Of a stretch of DNA of 8,330 nucleotides, positions 6,826 through 8,330 are shown piece by piece; within the stretch, counting starts at the first letter, position 1, and every line of letters begins with the position of its first letter. Source of the DNA: Phormidesmis priestleyi (GTDB lineage Bacteria > Cyanobacteriota > Cyanobacteriia > Phormidesmidales > Phormidesmidaceae); NCBI GenBank assembly GCA_003242115.1, contig QBMP01000081.1:6864-15193 (forward strand), read 5' to 3'. Made by a program: the position numbers and the translations under genes. Below the pieces are notes generated by a model. That model saw only the letters and a list, made by a program, of their open reading frames with translations. It was not told the DNA's origin and searched no databases.

Positions 6826-8177
6826 CTATTCTGCGTCTTTGTCTCTTGAGCGGCCATATAAGACAGTGAGGTACCTGAGCTGTTCGCAAATGGTGGGCGT
6901 CAGCATGGTTTCAGAATAGCGCCATGCCCAGTTACCGTCGGCGAGGCCAGGGGTGTTCATGCGCGCTTCGCTGCCTAAACCGAGCAGATCTTGAAAAGGA
7001 ATCACCGACTGGTTGGCCACTGACCCCATTGCTAGTCGGATCATCGCCCAGTGCACCGTATCGGGGTTAAACGCACCGACGTAGGCAGAGAGGCGATGCT
7101 TTTCGTATTCTGAGGACTGGTTAAACCAGCCAACGGTGGTGTCGTTATCATGAGTGCCGGTGTAAATCACAAAGTTGCGATCTACGTTAAAAGGCAAATA
7201 CGGGTTTGTATGGTCGCCGCCAAAGGCAAAGTGGAGGATTTTCATGCCGGGGAAGTTGAAGCGATCGCGCAATTCCTCAACTTTTTGATCAATCTCTCTT
7301 CCGCCAAAAAAGGTAGCTGACCCAGCTCTTTTTCCACCGTTTCAAAAAAAGCATCTCCCGGCGCTTCTATCCATTCGCCATTGACGGCAGTTTCTTCACC
7401 TTCTGGCACCGCCCAAAAAGCAGCAAAAGCGCGGAAATGATCAATTCGAATAATATCAACTTGTGCCAGCAGCGCCCGCAGCCGCTGTAGCCACCAGCTA
7501 AAACCATTTGCCTGCACAGTCTCCCAGTTATAGATAGGATTGCCCCAAAGCTGACCCGTTGTACTAAAGTAATCGGGTGGTACGCCAGCCATAAAAGCAG
7601 GCGCTAGCGTTTCTGGATCGAGCATAAAGTTTTCTGGCCGAGCCCAAACATCAGCGCTGTCATGCGCGACATAAATCGGCATATCACCCACTATCTGAAT
7701 CCCACGAGCATTGGCATAAGCCCGAATCGCCGACCACTGACGGTGAAATTCAAACTGCATGTACTCATGGAAGAAAATTTCAGCAGCCAAGTCCACTCTC
7801 GCCTGATCAAGCTCGGTGGGCTGACGCTGAGCTATAGCACGTTCCCACTGCGTCCAAGGCACCCCGCCGTTGGCGTCCTTAAGGGCCATAAAGAGCCCGT
7901 AGTCTTCTAGCCACTCACTGCACTCTGCTCGATAGCGCTCAAAGTCGGCATGAGCTTCGTCATCGTTCGTCGCTTTAAATTGCTCGGCGGCGCGGCGCAA
8001 TCGATCTAGCTTGAAGGTATACACCGACTCGTAATCTACGCTGTCTTCAGAGAAAGATGAGGTCAGCGCCAAATCGTCGTCGCTCAGTAAGCCGTGACCT
8101 TGGAGAGTTTCTAGGTTAATTAATAGCGGGTTACCGGCCATTGCCGAATAGGCCATGTAAGGCGAATTGCCGTGCCC
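6826..8177 (-). pseudogene. malQ: malQ remnant: 4-alpha-glucanotransferase, frameshifted and 5'-truncated
   Basis: The sequence encodes most of a GH77 amylomaltase, which transfers alpha-1,4-glucan segments in maltodextrin/glycogen metabolism. The first part (8177 to about 7299) starts at GHGNSPYMAYSAMAGNPLLI. It includes the nucleophile Asp in DIIRIDHFRAF (codon 7442-7440) and reaches LPFLAE with the acid/base Glu (7301-7299). Frame is then lost. The family motif continues AEDLG-V-ITPEVEELRD, but here only GAGAG (7298-7294) lies between the Glu codon and the ATT for Ile: five nt where twelve are expected, a net loss of seven. The second part, in another frame, reads IDQKVEELRDRFNFPGMKILHFAFG. 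It carries the third catalytic Asp in THDNDT (7149-7147) and ends normally at TVLYGRSRD with TAG at 6828-6826. The ~50 N-terminal residues expected before GPTGxGNSPY are absent; an insertion-sequence-like segment abuts there. Neither fragment holds all three catalytic residues, so both are presumed inactive. Confidence 0.9.
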
Positions 8178-8248
8178 CTTACCGGGTGACAAGGAACTTC
8201 AATATCATATATAGCGAGGAGTTGAGAGAATAAAAGGGCAAAAGAATA

Positions 8249-8270
8249 GGAAGGGAATTTCGTCCCTTCC
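8249..8270 (+). promoter_or_regulatory. Hairpin just upstream of the transposase start
   Basis: Arms GGAAGGGA (8249-8256) and TCCCTTCC (8263-8270) pair perfectly over 8 bp around a 6-nt loop (ATTTCG). The stem ends eight nt before the ATG at 8279, so it would cover the ribosome landing zone in any plus-strand transcript. IS10 and IS50 use such stems to block transposase translation from outside transcripts. On the minus strand it is followed by TATTCTTTTG, so a weak terminator is the alternative reading. Confidence 0.6.
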
Positions 8271-8278
8271 CAAAATAT

Positions 8279-8330
8279 ATGTTGCCTCCAGTATACCAAA
8301 CCATCTTTCGCAAACATCTGACGGAATCTC
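8279..8330 (+). CDS. Transposase N-terminus, IS4-like (partial, runs off right edge)
   Basis: From the ATG at 8279 the frame reads MLPPVYQTIFRKHLTES to the window edge. This resembles, from memory, the start of cyanobacterial IS4-type (DDE) transposases, which begin ML-P-x-[VF]-YQ and continue with QYLTL.... Only 17 codons are available and no catalytic residue is in view, so the family is tentative. Upstream the frame is open to a TAA at 8231-8233 without another ATG, supporting this start. No Shine-Dalgarno is seen; the stem-loop at 8249-8270 sits where one would be. The gene runs opposite to malQ and presumably belongs to the element that interrupted it. Confidence 0.6.
   Translation, partial: MLPPVYQTIFRKHLTES

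Larger units (their letters stand above)
8178..8330 (+). mobile_element. Left end of an insertion sequence inserted in malQ (partial, runs off right edge)
   Basis: Similarity to MalQ stops abruptly at about 8178; with codon wobble the exact junction could lie between 8175 and 8192. Beyond it no frame continues MalQ. Instead the plus strand holds about 100 bp of AT-rich non-coding DNA, a hairpin, and a transposase-like start at 8279. That order (end, short leader, transposase start) is what an IS left end looks like. The terminal inverted repeat and target duplication cannot be set because the other end is outside the window. Confidence 0.6.

Noticed and set aside
6826..7272. Short MalQ-like protein starting MRDRFNFPGMKILHFAFG as a separate gene
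   Set aside because: The Met lies inside a conserved MalQ segment and the frame carries MalQ homology upstream of it (IDQKVEEL); it is the 3' part of a frameshifted gene.
8177..8183. TTAC at the junction, the target of IS608-type (IS200/IS605) elements, plus a nearby hairpin
   Set aside because: The start MLPPVYQTIFRKHLTES looks like an IS4-type transposase, not a Y1 transposase; four matching bases are weak evidence.
8120..8317. 65-codon minus-strand open frame crossing the malQ/IS junction
   Set aside because: It overlaps malQ in the wrong frame and reads through the IS leader and hairpin; its product looks like no protein I know, and the plus-strand transposase start explains the region better.

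Overview
The window looks like a chromosomal stretch from a cyanobacterium. The palindrome GCGATCGC (HIP1), over-represented in many cyanobacterial genomes, occurs nine times in 8.3 kb. The predicted proteins also match cyanobacterial families by recall: a TopA paralog starting MTKLLLIESPGK, a SNF2 ATPase with a cyanobacterial-type N-terminus, and a zinc-finger-less DnaJ. No rRNA, tRNA, CRISPR array or phage gene was seen. Calls rest on reading motifs, not on database searches.

Layout, left to right. (1) Positions 1-108, minus strand, hold the first 36 codons of a type IA topoisomerase that leaves the window on the left. (2) Positions 109-337 are a divergent intergenic region with a consensus -10 box for the topoisomerase, three perfect 11-bp tandem repeats and one HIP1 site. 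(3) Three plus-strand genes follow: a SNF2-family helicase-like ATPase (338-3502), a SWIM zinc-finger protein (3568-4440) and a GIY-YIG nuclease-domain protein (4522-5193). SNF2 and SWIM are a known bacterial partnership; the nuclease next to them makes a possible DNA- or RNA-processing cassette. An upstream pair of similar dyads 30 bp apart suggests the nuclease may have its own control. (4) A class B DnaJ (5188-6216, minus) converges on the nuclease gene, their stop codons sharing one CTATAG palindrome. (5) Positions 6217-6396 hold the dnaJ leader with a clear Shine-Dalgarno and an array of six 13-bp tandem repeats. (6) A 128-aa coiled-coil protein (6397-6783, minus) lies just downstream of malQ on the same strand.

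(7) Positions 6826 to about 8177 (minus) are a broken malQ (4-alpha-glucanotransferase). It carries two independent lesions: a net 7-nt deletion right after the catalytic Glu codon, and loss of the N-terminus where foreign DNA abuts it. (8) That DNA, from about 8178 to the right edge, reads as the left end of an insertion sequence. A transposase-like N-terminus (MLPPVYQTIFRKHLTES) starts at 8279 on the plus strand, just after a perfect 8-bp-stem hairpin.

The left half is therefore a nucleic-acid-handling neighbourhood (topoisomerase, SNF2, SWIM, nuclease) next to a chaperone. The right half is a decaying glycogen/maltodextrin gene hit by a mobile element. The most distinctive observations are the SNF2-SWIM-GIY-YIG arrangement, the doubly broken malQ with its IS junction, and several short tandem repeats or dyads in intergenic regions.
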